Of a stretch of DNA of 64,000 bases, positions 26,052 to 34,960 are shown piece by piece. The notes beneath the pieces are model-generated. The model had not been told where the DNA came from, searched no databases, and saw only the letters and a list, made by a program, of their open reading frames with translations. Position 1 is the first letter of the stretch. The number at the start of each line of letters is the position of its first letter. Made by a program: the position numbers and the translations under genes. The stretch is from Pontibacter oryzae (GTDB lineage Bacteria > Bacteroidota > Bacteroidia > Cytophagales > Hymenobacteraceae), in assembly GCF_003576375.1 (NCBI RefSeq), contig NZ_QWGE01000002.1, positions 558,001 through 622,000 on the forward strand, given 5' to 3'.

Positions 26052-27905
26052 ATGAGATACCCATTTGAATCAATAAATTTAAATAAACATGATTTTAAGG
26101 AGTACACCTCAACTGAGGGCAATGAATTTGTAAGTAACCTATCTAAAATCAACATCTTTATAGGTACAAACAACTCTGGTAAAAGTAGGTTTGCAAGGAC
26201 ACTGTTCTCTAAGAACGACTTTGGTGTCTTATACAGAAATGTCTCAATTGATGAAATCAATAACATAATTGAGGGCTTAAAGGTCGATATAACAAAGTTT
26301 TACTCTGACCATAGAATGAATGACTATGGAAATGTACAAAATGAGATATTTCCCAAACTCAAACCATTACATTTTTTCGCTAGTGACTTAGATATTAAAA
26401 ACTATTTAGTTGAACCATTAAAAAGAATTGCTTCATTAGGAGGAAACGGTGGGTTAAGTGGTAACGTGAATAGACAAGACCTGGCCACATTTCTTAGAGA
26501 TACTGGAGAGAATTATTTAAGAACATTAGAAGAGCTAGGCATTGTAGATTTTAAACCTGATTTTAGAAAAATCTATATTCCGACATTAAGAGGATTAAGA
26601 ACTCTTGGCCGTTCAAATGGTAAATTCATTCATGAAGACATTTTTTTAGAAAGAACTAAGGTTGACTATTTTCCAAATATAGATGAGGTGAATAGCAAAA
26701 TTTATACAGGCTTAAGTTTATACGAAGACACAAAATCTTTATTACTTGGCACTAAAGAAGATCGCGACAAAATCAAAAATTTTGAAGATTTTCTGAGTTC
26801 TAATTTTTTCAATAATCAGCCCATCAATATTATACCTAGACAAGGTGATGATGTTGTACATGTTCTACTAGGTTCAAGAGAGTTACCAATTTATAACTTG
26901 GGTGATGGTATTCAAGCAATCATAGTTTTAACTTACCCTCTATTCTTTAATCAGGGTAAAGAGATGAAAATTTTTATTGAAGAGCCTGAACATTATCTAC
27001 ATCCAGGATTTCAACGCGTATTTATGGAAACGCTTGTAAGACCTGAATTTGATTCATTCCAATATTTTATAACAACACATTCAAATCATTTACTAGATAT
27101 TACAGTTGATTTGGACAGTATTTCTGTATACACTTTCAAATCAAACTCTAAAAATCAATTTTTAATTGAAAATGTAGAGAATGAAGACACTAACATATTA
27201 GAACTAATCGGTGTCAGAAATGCCTCTGTTTTTTTATCAAACTGTACAATATGGGTTGAAGGCATAACAGATAGAATTTATATAAGAAAATATCTTGAAA
27301 TTTATCAGAATAGCTTACAGTCTAATTTAGAATTCAAAGAGGATACTCATTATTCATTTGTCGAATATGGAGGTGGTAACATAACCCATTGGTCATTTTT
27401 GAATCCTTCTGACCCTAACCACAAGAATATTGAAGTTAAAAAATTATGTGGTAAACTATTTTTGATAAGTGACAAAGATGGAGCTGGCCTAAAGGCTGAT
27501 GGTCAACCTGATTCAAGAAAGAAAAAGAAGTATGAGCGACATGAAGAACTTAAGAAGAATCTAGGAACTAGATATTACTGTTTAGAGTCCCGTGAAATAG
27601 AAAACACATTAAGTTCTAAAATTCTAAAATCCATTGTGACAGATTATGAAACAAGAAAGGGAAATAAAAACTTTAGCTTTACTAAATTCACTCATGATGA
27701 TTATAAAGACAAATCATTAGGAAAGTATTTAAATAATCACATCGTAGGTAGAAAAAGAGATTATTCTGATGATTCTGAAACAATAAATGATAAATTAAAC
27801 TTTGCTAAAAAAGCTGTTGAACGTATTAAAGATTTAAGTGATTTAACTGATGATGCAAAAAACTTAGTTGAGCGTATTTACTCTTTTATAAAGGATAATA
27901 ATTAG
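26052..27905 (+). CDS. OLD-type ATPase with C-terminal TOPRIM nuclease domain
   Basis: 617 aa, AT-rich, 29 bp after the previous stop. N-terminal ABC-type ATPase: Walker A GTNNSGKS (38-45), a signature-like LGDGIQAI (283-290), Walker B IFIEEPEHYLHP (307-318) and H-loop TTHSNH (341-346). C-terminal TOPRIM domain: VEGITD (402-407, with the metal-binding Glu), DKDGAG (474-479) and REIENTL (514-520). This order is that of OLD-family nucleases, found in Gabija GajA and related anti-phage proteins. Here the neighbour is not a UvrD helicase. It could also be a fused PARIS-like protein, which I consider less likely. Confidence 0.82.
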   Translation: MRYPFESINLNKHDFKEYTSTEGNEFVSNLSKINIFIGTNNSGKSRFARTLFSKNDFGVLYRNVSIDEINNIIEGLKVDITKFYSDHRMNDYGNVQNEIFPKLKPLHFFASDLDIKNYLVEPLKRIASLGGNGGLSGNVNRQDLATFLRDTGENYLRTLEELGIVDFKPDFRKIYIPTLRGLRTLGRSNGKFIHEDIFLERTKVDYFPNIDEVNSKIYTGLSLYEDTKSLLLGTKEDRDKIKNFEDFLSSNFFNNQPINIIPRQGDDVVHVLLGSRELPIYNLGDGIQAIIVLTYPLFFNQGKEMKIFIEEPEHYLHPGFQRVFMETLVRPEFDSFQYFITTHSNHLLDITVDLDSISVYTFKSNSKNQFLIENVENEDTNILELIGVRNASVFLSNCTIWVEGITDRIYIRKYLEIYQNSLQSNLEFKEDTHYSFVEYGGGNITHWSFLNPSDPNHKNIEVKKLCGKLFLISDKDGAGLKADGQPDSRKKKKYERHEELKKNLGTRYYCLESREIENTLSSKILKSIVTDYETRKGNKNFSFTKFTHDDYKDKSLGKYLNNHIVGRKRDYSDDSETINDKLNFAKKAVERIKDLSDLTDDAKNLVERIYSFIKDNN

Positions 27906-27924
27906 ACAATGTAGCTTCTTGTAA

Positions 27925-30771
27925 TATCTTGATGAACTGAAGCCGGAGTTTCTCTACAACCCCGGCTCAGATCTGCACCAGCGCAACCACGCCTTCCACC
28001 TCAAACTCAGCAAAGGCATCAGCAAAACCTGGAAAGACGACAGCGGCAAACAGCACTTCGGCCACTTCTACTCTATCGCCTACGACGACGTGCACCAGAA
28101 CGACTTCCGGGTAGTCAACCAGTTCACGATCATCGGCAAAAGCAATCGCCGCCCCGACCTGATCATTTTCGTGAACGGCCTGCCACTGGTGCTCTTCGAG
28201 TTCAAGGACATGTTCAAACAGGACACGACCGTAGAAGCCGCCTACAACCAGGTGCAGCACTATACCTACCAAATTCCGCAGCTCTTCGAGTACAACGCCC
28301 TCACCATCGTCAGCGATGGCCAGACCACCCTGCACGGCATGTACAGCAGCGGCCTGGAGTAGTTTGCCGCCTGGAAAAGCACAGACGGTCGCGAGGTGGT
28401 AAACAATGGATTTGCGCTGGAAACCCTTATTAAAGGCCTGCTCGTGCCAGAGCGCCTTTTGCAATACGTGCGCTACTTCATCTTCCATGAGCCAGACAAA
28501 GGCCAGCTGATAAAGAAAGGCGCCAAGTACCACCAGTTCTTCGGGATACAATATGCCCTGCAGGAAACCATGAAGTCGGTAAAGCCCAACGGCGACGGCC
28601 GCATTGGCGTGGTATGGCACACCACCCGCTCCGGCAAAAGCATTACCATGGCCATTTATACCGGCATCCTCCGCCAACTGCCCGAGCTCAAAAACCCAAC
28701 CATTGTGGTGCAGGTAGACCGCTTCGACCTCAACCGCCAGCTTTTCGACGATTTTGTGGCTGCCAAAGACCTGGTAGGCGACGTGAGCATTGCCAACACC
28801 ACCGACGAGTTGCGCAGCCTGCTGAGCGGAGAAGGCGGAGGCGTGGTATTTAGCACCGTGCAGAAGTTTAACCTGAAAGACAACGCCAATGGCCGCGAGC
28901 TGGAGCATCCCGTCCTGAGCACCCGCGACAACATTATTGTGATAGCCGACGAGTGCCACCGCACCCAGTACGGCCTGATACAGGGCTTTGCCAATAACCT
29001 GCGCCGTGCCCTGCCGCAGGCCAGCTTCATTGGCTTTACCGGCACTCCCGTAGATAGCAAAGACGCTGACACCGAAGCCGTTTTCGGGGAGATCATCCAT
29101 ACCTACGACATCAGGCAAGCCACCGAAGACAAAGCCGTAGTACCGATCTACTATGAACCGCGCCTGGCCAAACTGCATTTAGGCAACGAGCAGCTAGAGG
29201 AAGAAGCCGAAGAGATAACCGGCGGGCTGGAAGACAGCGACAAGAACAAGATACTCTGGGCTGCCATGGAAGACGCAGCCGGTTCTGCCGCGCGTGTGGA
29301 GGCTATCGCCAAAGACATGCTTCAGCACTATACCAACCGCAATGCCAGCCTGAGCGGCAAGGCCATGATCGTGTGCATAAGCCGGCGCAACTGCGTAAAG
29401 CTCTACGATGCCCTCACCGTGCTGGAGGGTTGCCCCGAGGTAGCCGTAATCATGACCACCAACATCGCCAAGGACCCTGTTACCTGGAACCCGCACGTGC
29501 GCACCAAAGAGCAGATGGAGGCCATCAAAAGCCGCTTCAAAAACCCCGACGACCCGCTAAAACTCGTGATCGTGCGCGACATGTGGCTGACAGGCTTCGA
29601 CAACCCGGCCATGCACACGCTGTATGTAGACAAGGTAATGAGCGGCCATAACCTGATACAAGCCGTAAACCGCGTCGCCACCGTTTTCCGAGACAAGCCC
29701 AGCGGCCTGATCGTGGACTACATCGGCATAGGCGACAGGCTCCGCGACGCCACCAACAAATACACCACCTCCGGAGGCCAGGGCAAAGTAGCCTTTGATA
29801 TTGAGGAGGCGTTCTCACTTACCCAGGAAGTAATAGCGCTGCTGCAAGCGTCATTGCCCGATGGCGTGAACTATAGCCCTTGGCTTGCCTTAACCGGACC
29901 TGAAAAGATAAAGCTGGTAAGCCAGACTACCAATCATTTTGTATCGGATGATGAGTTGTGCAAGGCTTTTATGCTGAACGAAAAGAAACTGAGCAGCCTT
30001 GCCCCTATTGTAAAGAACCACGCCAGCATTAATGCCATTTCCGTAGACCTTATCTTTTTCCAGCATGTTGGCGCTGCCGTGCGCAAAGTAAAGTACCCGA
30101 CCACCAACATCAAGAAATCGCAAGGCCAGATCAAAGACCTCATTCACCGCAGCATCGAAAGCGAAGACGTTGTAGACGTGTTCCAGATGGCCGGCATCGA
30201 GCGCTTCGACATCTCCATCATCAATGACGATTTCCTGGCCACCGCCAAAGCCCATAAAACCGGCAACGAACTGAAGCTGGAGCTAATCCGCCAGATCCTG
30301 AACGATGAGATAAAAGTGCGCTCCGCTAAAAACCTGGCAAAGTCACGTAAGCTGAAAGAGGCAGTAGAGAAAATCCTGGCTGACTACCACAACCACTTTT
30401 TCGATAGCCTGGTAGCCATGGAAAAACTACGCGAGGTAGCCAAACAGATGCAGGAAGAAGACGAACGCCGTAACCAGCTCGGCCTCACCGAAGAGGAAGA
30501 AGCCTTCTACGAGATTCTGGCCAACCACCCCAACGCAGTGCAGGATTTCGACCTCATAAAGGAACTGGTGCAAAAGATACTGGCCGAAGTAAAGAAAAGC
30601 GCCCAGCAACCCGACTGGTACAAAAAGGACGACACCAAAGCTCAACTGCAACTAGCCGTTAAAAAGGTGCTGCGGTTTAAAGTGAATGGTGAACTGCAGG
30701 AGATATTGGATGAAGTGATGGAGCAGGCTGAAGCCAGGTATAGCAAGTGGGGTGATATGCGTGTGGCGTAG
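27925..30771 (+). pseudogene. hsdR: Type I restriction enzyme R subunit, 5'-truncated, with internal stop
   Basis: HsdR similarity begins abruptly near 27928, just after the AT-rich gene, without a start codon. About 90 residues of the usual N-terminus are missing, and a stop (TAA 27922-27924) lies in frame just before. The nuclease part follows (RRPDLIIFVNG, LFEFKD), then a TAG at 28360-28362 where the family has Trp (GLE-stop-FAAWKSTDG), then an uninterrupted helicase part: P-loop HTTRSGKS, DECHR and GFTGTP. The P-loop (normally GSGKS) and motif VI (QAVNRVATVF) deviate from consensus. It would cut and translocate DNA with HsdM/HsdS; as found it is dead. Confidence 0.9.
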
Positions 30772-30780
30772 TCCATTTTT

Positions 30781-30813
30781 GGTAGGGCCAACTCACGACC
30801 TGGCCGCAGAACA
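30781..30813 (+). repeat. REP unit E, degenerate, at the end of the hsd region
   Basis: Plus strand GTAGGGCCAACTCACGACC, then TGGCCGCAG; most positions agree with the REP core of unit C (GTAGGGACAGGTCTCGACC, then TGTCCGCAG). It lies 10 bp after the hsdR stop. Confidence 0.6.
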
Positions 30814-31025
30814 GCTAATCTATGTAACCATAAAACAACATCACGATAAAGCAAAATTCTATATTGTGGGAGACGGTTCAAACAACGGAGGATTTTGAAT
30901 TAGTCTGCTTGCATTACCTTAACTAATCTACTTATACTTCATAACACTAGAGAAACAGGAGAACCCTTGTAAGTATCAGCTTTTTAACTTTATTTCGTGC
31001 GAAAATTAATTGATTAGCTTAATTT

Positions 31026-32237
31026 ATGCCAACTTCCTCTCCTATTCCGGCAAATGAGTTTGAACGAGTACTAGACCTGATTGAACTCGACCTCGATTAC
31101 ACAGCCCAGCACGAAAGTTTTGAAGACCTTGTAAAGCTTGCCGCTCGTGTGGCAGGCACAGAGATTTCGCTGTTGAACTTGATCGACTCTTTTACGCAGT
31201 GGACAATTTCCAGGCATGGTATGGATATGGAGCAAATGCCACGTGAGGATACTGTTTGCCAGTTCACCATTATGGAGAGCGATTTTCTGGAAGTAAAGAA
31301 TTTGATGTTGGATGAGCGTTTCCGGGAGAAATCATACGTGGCCGGCGATGCAGCACTACGCTATTATTTTGGAGTGCCGCTAAAGACACCGAACGGGTAC
31401 AGCATTGGCGCACTTTGTATGCTCGATAGAGTAGAGCACACCCTTACACCGGAAAAGGTAGAATTGCTTAAAATTATTGCGGATGAGATTGTAGCCCGCC
31501 TGATCATGGTCCAGGCAATTAACAACCTGAAGTACGATCTGAATGAGGCAAAGGAAGTTAAGAAGCGCGTTGCACATGATATTAGAGGGCCAATAGGTGG
31601 CATTATTGGCCTGGCGCAACTTATTAGCCAGCGAGGTGAGAAAAATAAGCTGGATGATGTGCTTCAGTTCATAAAACTTATTCAGAAAAGCGGCACGTCC
31701 TTACTGGAGCTAGCCGATGAGATTCTGAATACTGACGTGAAATCCATACAAGCTGCACCTGAGCTTACTGAGCATGAGCTTAACCTTTTAGTATTTAAGG
31801 ACAAGCTGGAAAAGCTATACTTACCACAGGCTAAAAACAAAAGCATAAGCTTCCTGGTAAATATTAACCCTGAAAATGGCGTAGTGCCATTCCCTAAAAA
31901 TAAACTGCTGCAGATTACCGGCAACCTTATCTCGAACGCCATGAAGTTTACGCCTGTAAATGGCAAGGTTACCGTGGATTTGGACTTAGAACTGAAAGAC
32001 AATGCCAAAAACCTGCATATCGTAGTTCGCGATACGGGTGTGGGGTTGGATGTGCCTAAGATGGAGGCTATTCTTAACGGGACGGCTGCCTCAACCGACG
32101 GAACGAGTGGTGAACAGGGCTACGGTTTTGGCTTACCGCTTGTGAAGCACTTAGTTGATGGCCTTAATGGTACGCTCACCGTGCAATCAGCCCTTGGACA
32201 AGGCGCTATTTTCGACATCAAATTACCTTTTAATTAA
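31026..32237 (+). CDS. GAF-domain sensor histidine kinase
   Basis: 403 aa, no membrane segment. N-terminal GAF domain (about residues 15-165). HisKA region with phospho-acceptor His184 in VAHDIRGPIGG. HATPase: N-box GNLISNAMKFTP, G1 RDTGVGLD, G2 GYGFGLPLVKHL. A cytoplasmic sensor of an unknown small ligand or redox cue. No response regulator lies next to it, so it is an orphan kinase. First gene after the accessory region, with codon use like its chromosomal neighbours. Confidence 0.9.
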   Translation: MPTSSPIPANEFERVLDLIELDLDYTAQHESFEDLVKLAARVAGTEISLLNLIDSFTQWTISRHGMDMEQMPREDTVCQFTIMESDFLEVKNLMLDERFREKSYVAGDAALRYYFGVPLKTPNGYSIGALCMLDRVEHTLTPEKVELLKIIADEIVARLIMVQAINNLKYDLNEAKEVKKRVAHDIRGPIGGIIGLAQLISQRGEKNKLDDVLQFIKLIQKSGTSLLELADEILNTDVKSIQAAPELTEHELNLLVFKDKLEKLYLPQAKNKSISFLVNINPENGVVPFPKNKLLQITGNLISNAMKFTPVNGKVTVDLDLELKDNAKNLHIVVRDTGVGLDVPKMEAILNGTAASTDGTSGEQGYGFGLPLVKHLVDGLNGTLTVQSALGQGAIFDIKLPFN

Positions 32238-32299
32238 CCTGACGTATATTTTTGGCTTAAACCGTGTGCTATGAGTTTAAAAAACTAATAGCACACAAG

Positions 32300-33130
32300 C
32301 TATCTTCCTTTTCTATAGGAGCTAACCGGAAATAACCGCTCCTCTTCCAAACTCAATGCATAGGGCGCGCCATTCCAGTGTATAACAGGCACCATGTCGG
32401 CGGGTTGTTTTGCGCTGGTGTCGGCGGGCAAATACAGCATGGTGTTACCAGCGTAACTTATACCGCTAATGCCCAGCCTGCTGGATACAAAGGCTATAAA
32501 ATCGGCTTTTTCTTCGGGTGTGGATGAGTAGCCAATCTCGTGCGTACTTAGCCCTTCGTTAGCATCCTCGCGTAGGTAAACTATTTTGGAATACGTATCA
32601 ATGGAAATATGCGGAATGGCCAATTGCGGCACTTCTGTTTGCGCCTGAGCGGTTACCACAGGTGCGCGCTGGTTCTGTTTTTTTACAGCCATCACCTCTT
32701 TGGTTTCCCGCCTGAACGGCCCAAGCACAAAGGTTCTGCCAATTACCTCCGGCCTTGCTGTTGCTTGCTCTGTTGCTGGCATCTGCATTTCTTTTACCGC
32801 AGTGCGTGGCCTTTTTGTATCGATAATAGCCGTGAAAGTACTCAGAAAATGGTCCGTGTGCTGCAGATGAAACAGCTCTAACTCGTGCAGCCTGCCCCGC
32901 CCCGAAAGGTACACGTGGATGCGCCGCGTCTTATCATAAACCGTGAGTAATTTTTGCGTATGAGCGGTGCCTTTATAGCGCTGGTAAAGGTCCTGCAGGG
33001 CGTCCAGGCGCCTTGCTGAATTTTCAAAGTATGGCAGCTCCTGCTGCTGTACACCTTCCTGTTGGCCAACTACGGCCCTATTGCCGCTGGCGTTCTGTGT
33101 CCCGAAAAGCGTTCTGAAAAAACTGTTCAT
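32300..33130 (-). CDS. Hypothetical protein, last gene of the TelA operon
   Basis: 276 aa, no signal peptide or membrane segment. A variable N-terminal part (helical, about 30-110) is joined by a Pro/Thr-rich stretch to a C-terminal globular part (about 165-276). Its ATG overlaps the stop of the 56-aa gene before it (ATGA), so it is translationally coupled. No family is recognised. The coupling suggests it works with the TelA-like protein. Confidence 0.75.
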   Translation of the reverse strand: MNSFFRTLFGTQNASGNRAVVGQQEGVQQQELPYFENSARRLDALQDLYQRYKGTAHTQKLLTVYDKTRRIHVYLSGRGRLHELELFHLQHTDHFLSTFTAIIDTKRPRTAVKEMQMPATEQATARPEVIGRTFVLGPFRRETKEVMAVKKQNQRAPVVTAQAQTEVPQLAIPHISIDTYSKIVYLREDANEGLSTHEIGYSSTPEEKADFIAFVSSRLGISGISYAGNTMLYLPADTSAKQPADMVPVIHWNGAPYALSLEEERLFPVSSYRKGR

Positions 33131-33297
33131 CGGGATAGTATACGTTTGAGATGTTCCGTTTCTATGGCCACCTGCACTTTTTCGGCGAGTTTGAGCTGCT
33201 CCTGAATGTCATCCAGCTTTTGCAGGTAAGCATCCAGTAATTCCTCCTGTTCCTCGGTTAGTATGCTGTTAGCGGGTCTGGCAGTATCCTGTGGCAT
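33127..33297 (-). CDS. 56-aa coiled-coil-like protein between telA and the 276-aa gene
   Basis: The frame begins MPQDTARPANSIL and continues with EEQEELLDAYLQKLDDIQEQ, an amphipathic helix likely to form a coiled coil, ending LKRILSR. The start overlaps the telA stop (TGATG) and the stop overlaps the next ATG (ATGA). This double coupling is strong evidence that it is a real gene. No known family. Confidence 0.8.
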   Translation of the reverse strand: MPQDTARPANSILTEEQEELLDAYLQKLDDIQEQLKLAEKVQVAIETEHLKRILSR

Positions 33298-34382
33298 CAG
33301 TTCGTTTCTATTCGTTTCGACTTACCAAATGTGCTGATGATTTTATTGTGAAGCTCTTCCTGCACTTCGGCCAACTCTTTCACGGCCTCTGCCCGCTTCT
33401 TGCTTCCTTCTTCGGATATCTTCAGCACAGAATCAAGGGTTTCCACCATGTCGCGATTTACTTTTTTAAGCGTTTCTACATCCACTATACCGCGCTCGTT
33501 TTCTTTTGCTGCGCTTACAACGTTGGTCTTCAGGAGCTGTGAGTTTTTGAGCAGCATTTCGTTGGTGGTGTCTGTAACTTTTTTCTGAATCTCCAGTGCC
33601 TTGCGTTGCTTTTCCAGTCCGAGCGCAATGGCTACCTGCTGCCTCCAAACAGGTATAACCGTTACAATGGAGTTCTGTATCTTTTGAGCGAGTACTTCGT
33701 TGGTGTTCTGGATCATCCGGATTTGCGGCATACTCTGGGTGGCAATGGTATGCGAGAGTGTCAGGTCGTGCACCTTTTTCTCCAGGCGCTCTTTAAAGGC
33801 AGCCACGTCGCTCAGGTGCTGCACAGCCAGTTCATCCTGATCGCTGGCTTCTACCTCTGCCTGCAGTTTAGGAAGTATAACTTCATCCAGTTCCTCCACC
33901 TTCATTTTGCCAGCCGCTATCACAGCCCTTACCTCGTGTATGTACTCCACGGCCTGCTTAAACATAACCTCCAAGCCGGTAGAATCCTTTAGTATACTTT
34001 GGCGCGTTTTCTCGAGCTTTACTACCACATCATCCACGTTTTCGGAGATAGTGTTATACTTGGTTGCGATGCGCTGCGAGCGGTCTTTATACTTGCTAAA
34101 GAAAGGAATCCGGGACATTAAGCCTTTTTTCTCCTCCTCATCAATACGGATCATGTTTATCTGGTTGAGCAGCTCGTTTATGGCCGCGCCAACATCGCCG
34201 GAGTCTTTTGCTTTTACCTTGGTGAGCAGCTCGTTTGAATAGTAGCCTAGTTTACGCTGGGTTTCCACACCAAAATTGGTGAGCGTTTCCGGTTTCTCTG
34301 GGTCAATGCTTTTGCTGATGTCAAGGGCGCGCTGTTGTATCAGTTCTTTGTCTTCTACAAGCGAGATGTTAGTGTTTTCCAT
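33297..34382 (-). CDS. telA: Toxic anion resistance protein, TelA family
   Basis: 361 aa, helical with long coiled-coil stretches, soluble. Typical TelA content: the SRIPFFSKYKDRSQRI segment after about residue 90, then a series of long helices (MPQIRMIQNTNEVLAQKIQ; PVWRQQVAIALGLEKQRKA). TelA proteins are associated with tellurite resistance and with tolerance of cell-envelope stress; the biochemical role is not known. Second gene of a four-gene operon, 4 bp after the stop of the 146-aa membrane protein. Confidence 0.88.
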   Translation of the reverse strand: MENTNISLVEDKELIQQRALDISKSIDPEKPETLTNFGVETQRKLGYYSNELLTKVKAKDSGDVGAAINELLNQINMIRIDEEEKKGLMSRIPFFSKYKDRSQRIATKYNTISENVDDVVVKLEKTRQSILKDSTGLEVMFKQAVEYIHEVRAVIAAGKMKVEELDEVILPKLQAEVEASDQDELAVQHLSDVAAFKERLEKKVHDLTLSHTIATQSMPQIRMIQNTNEVLAQKIQNSIVTVIPVWRQQVAIALGLEKQRKALEIQKKVTDTTNEMLLKNSQLLKTNVVSAAKENERGIVDVETLKKVNRDMVETLDSVLKISEEGSKKRAEAVKELAEVQEELHNKIISTFGKSKRIETN

Positions 34383-34386
34383 GGTT

Positions 34387-34827
34387 CTATACTCCGAAGT
34401 GCTCTTGGTGAAGGTTATCGATTATTTGCTGTTGCCTGGTGATGTTATTCTGTTTTTCTGTACGCTCAAACCACTCTATTTCGTTGGCGGGCAAGTAATC
34501 GCCGAGCAGTTCGCGAACTTCGCGCAATAAGGCTTCCCCTTTCTTCGTCCTGAATTCCGGGTTCTTATAAAAGGCACTGTGGAAAGTAACTTTTACCTGA
34601 CCGGCCTGAGTAACGGCAAGCTCCTCTACCTCTACCGTCAGCTCAGAGGTTTGGTTATGATCTGTGATAACGGTGCGATAAACGCCTCGATTGCCTTGTT
34701 GCATGGCAGCGGCACAGGCCTCTTTAGCAGTTTGAATAGCCCGGCGCAACTGGCGGTTCGGTTTAATTTGGTGGCCATAAAAATACCCTAGCACTGCTCC
34801 TATCACTAAAGCCCAGAAAATTAACAT
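34387..34827 (-). CDS. Single-pass membrane protein, first gene of the TelA operon
   Basis: 146 aa with one N-terminal membrane helix (about residues 2-18) and a cytoplasmic-type charged body. Its stop is 4 bp before the TelA start. No family recognised. By position it probably anchors or modulates the TelA-like protein. The 133 bp between it and the serine hydrolase show no obvious promoter box. Confidence 0.75.
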   Translation of the reverse strand: MLIFWALVIGAVLGYFYGHQIKPNRQLRRAIQTAKEACAAAMQQGNRGVYRTVITDHNQTSELTVEVEELAVTQAGQVKVTFHSAFYKNPEFRTKKGEALLREVRELLGDYLPANEIEWFERTEKQNNITRQQQIIDNLHQEHFGV

Positions 34828-34960
34828 AAGCGATGGTACTTTTGATGCGAGATGTAAGACTATACTTTTATACGTGGATTCTGCACCCTAAGATGGCTGA
34901 ATACGCGCTGCTCAAAATATTATCCGCAGGCAAATTGGCTACGGACTTGTGCTGTTCGGC

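Noticed and set aside
26052..27905. Calling the OLD-type gene Gabija gajA or a PARIS component
   Set aside because: Gabija needs a UvrD-like GajB next door, which is absent. PARIS has separate AriA and AriB. A merged PARIS remains a minor alternative.
27967..29178. 403-codon open frame on the minus strand
   Set aside because: It lies antiparallel to hsdR. The hsdR frame shows clear family motifs, and the minus-strand translation is Gly/Val/Ala-rich without any domain, as expected for a shadow in GC-rich coding DNA.
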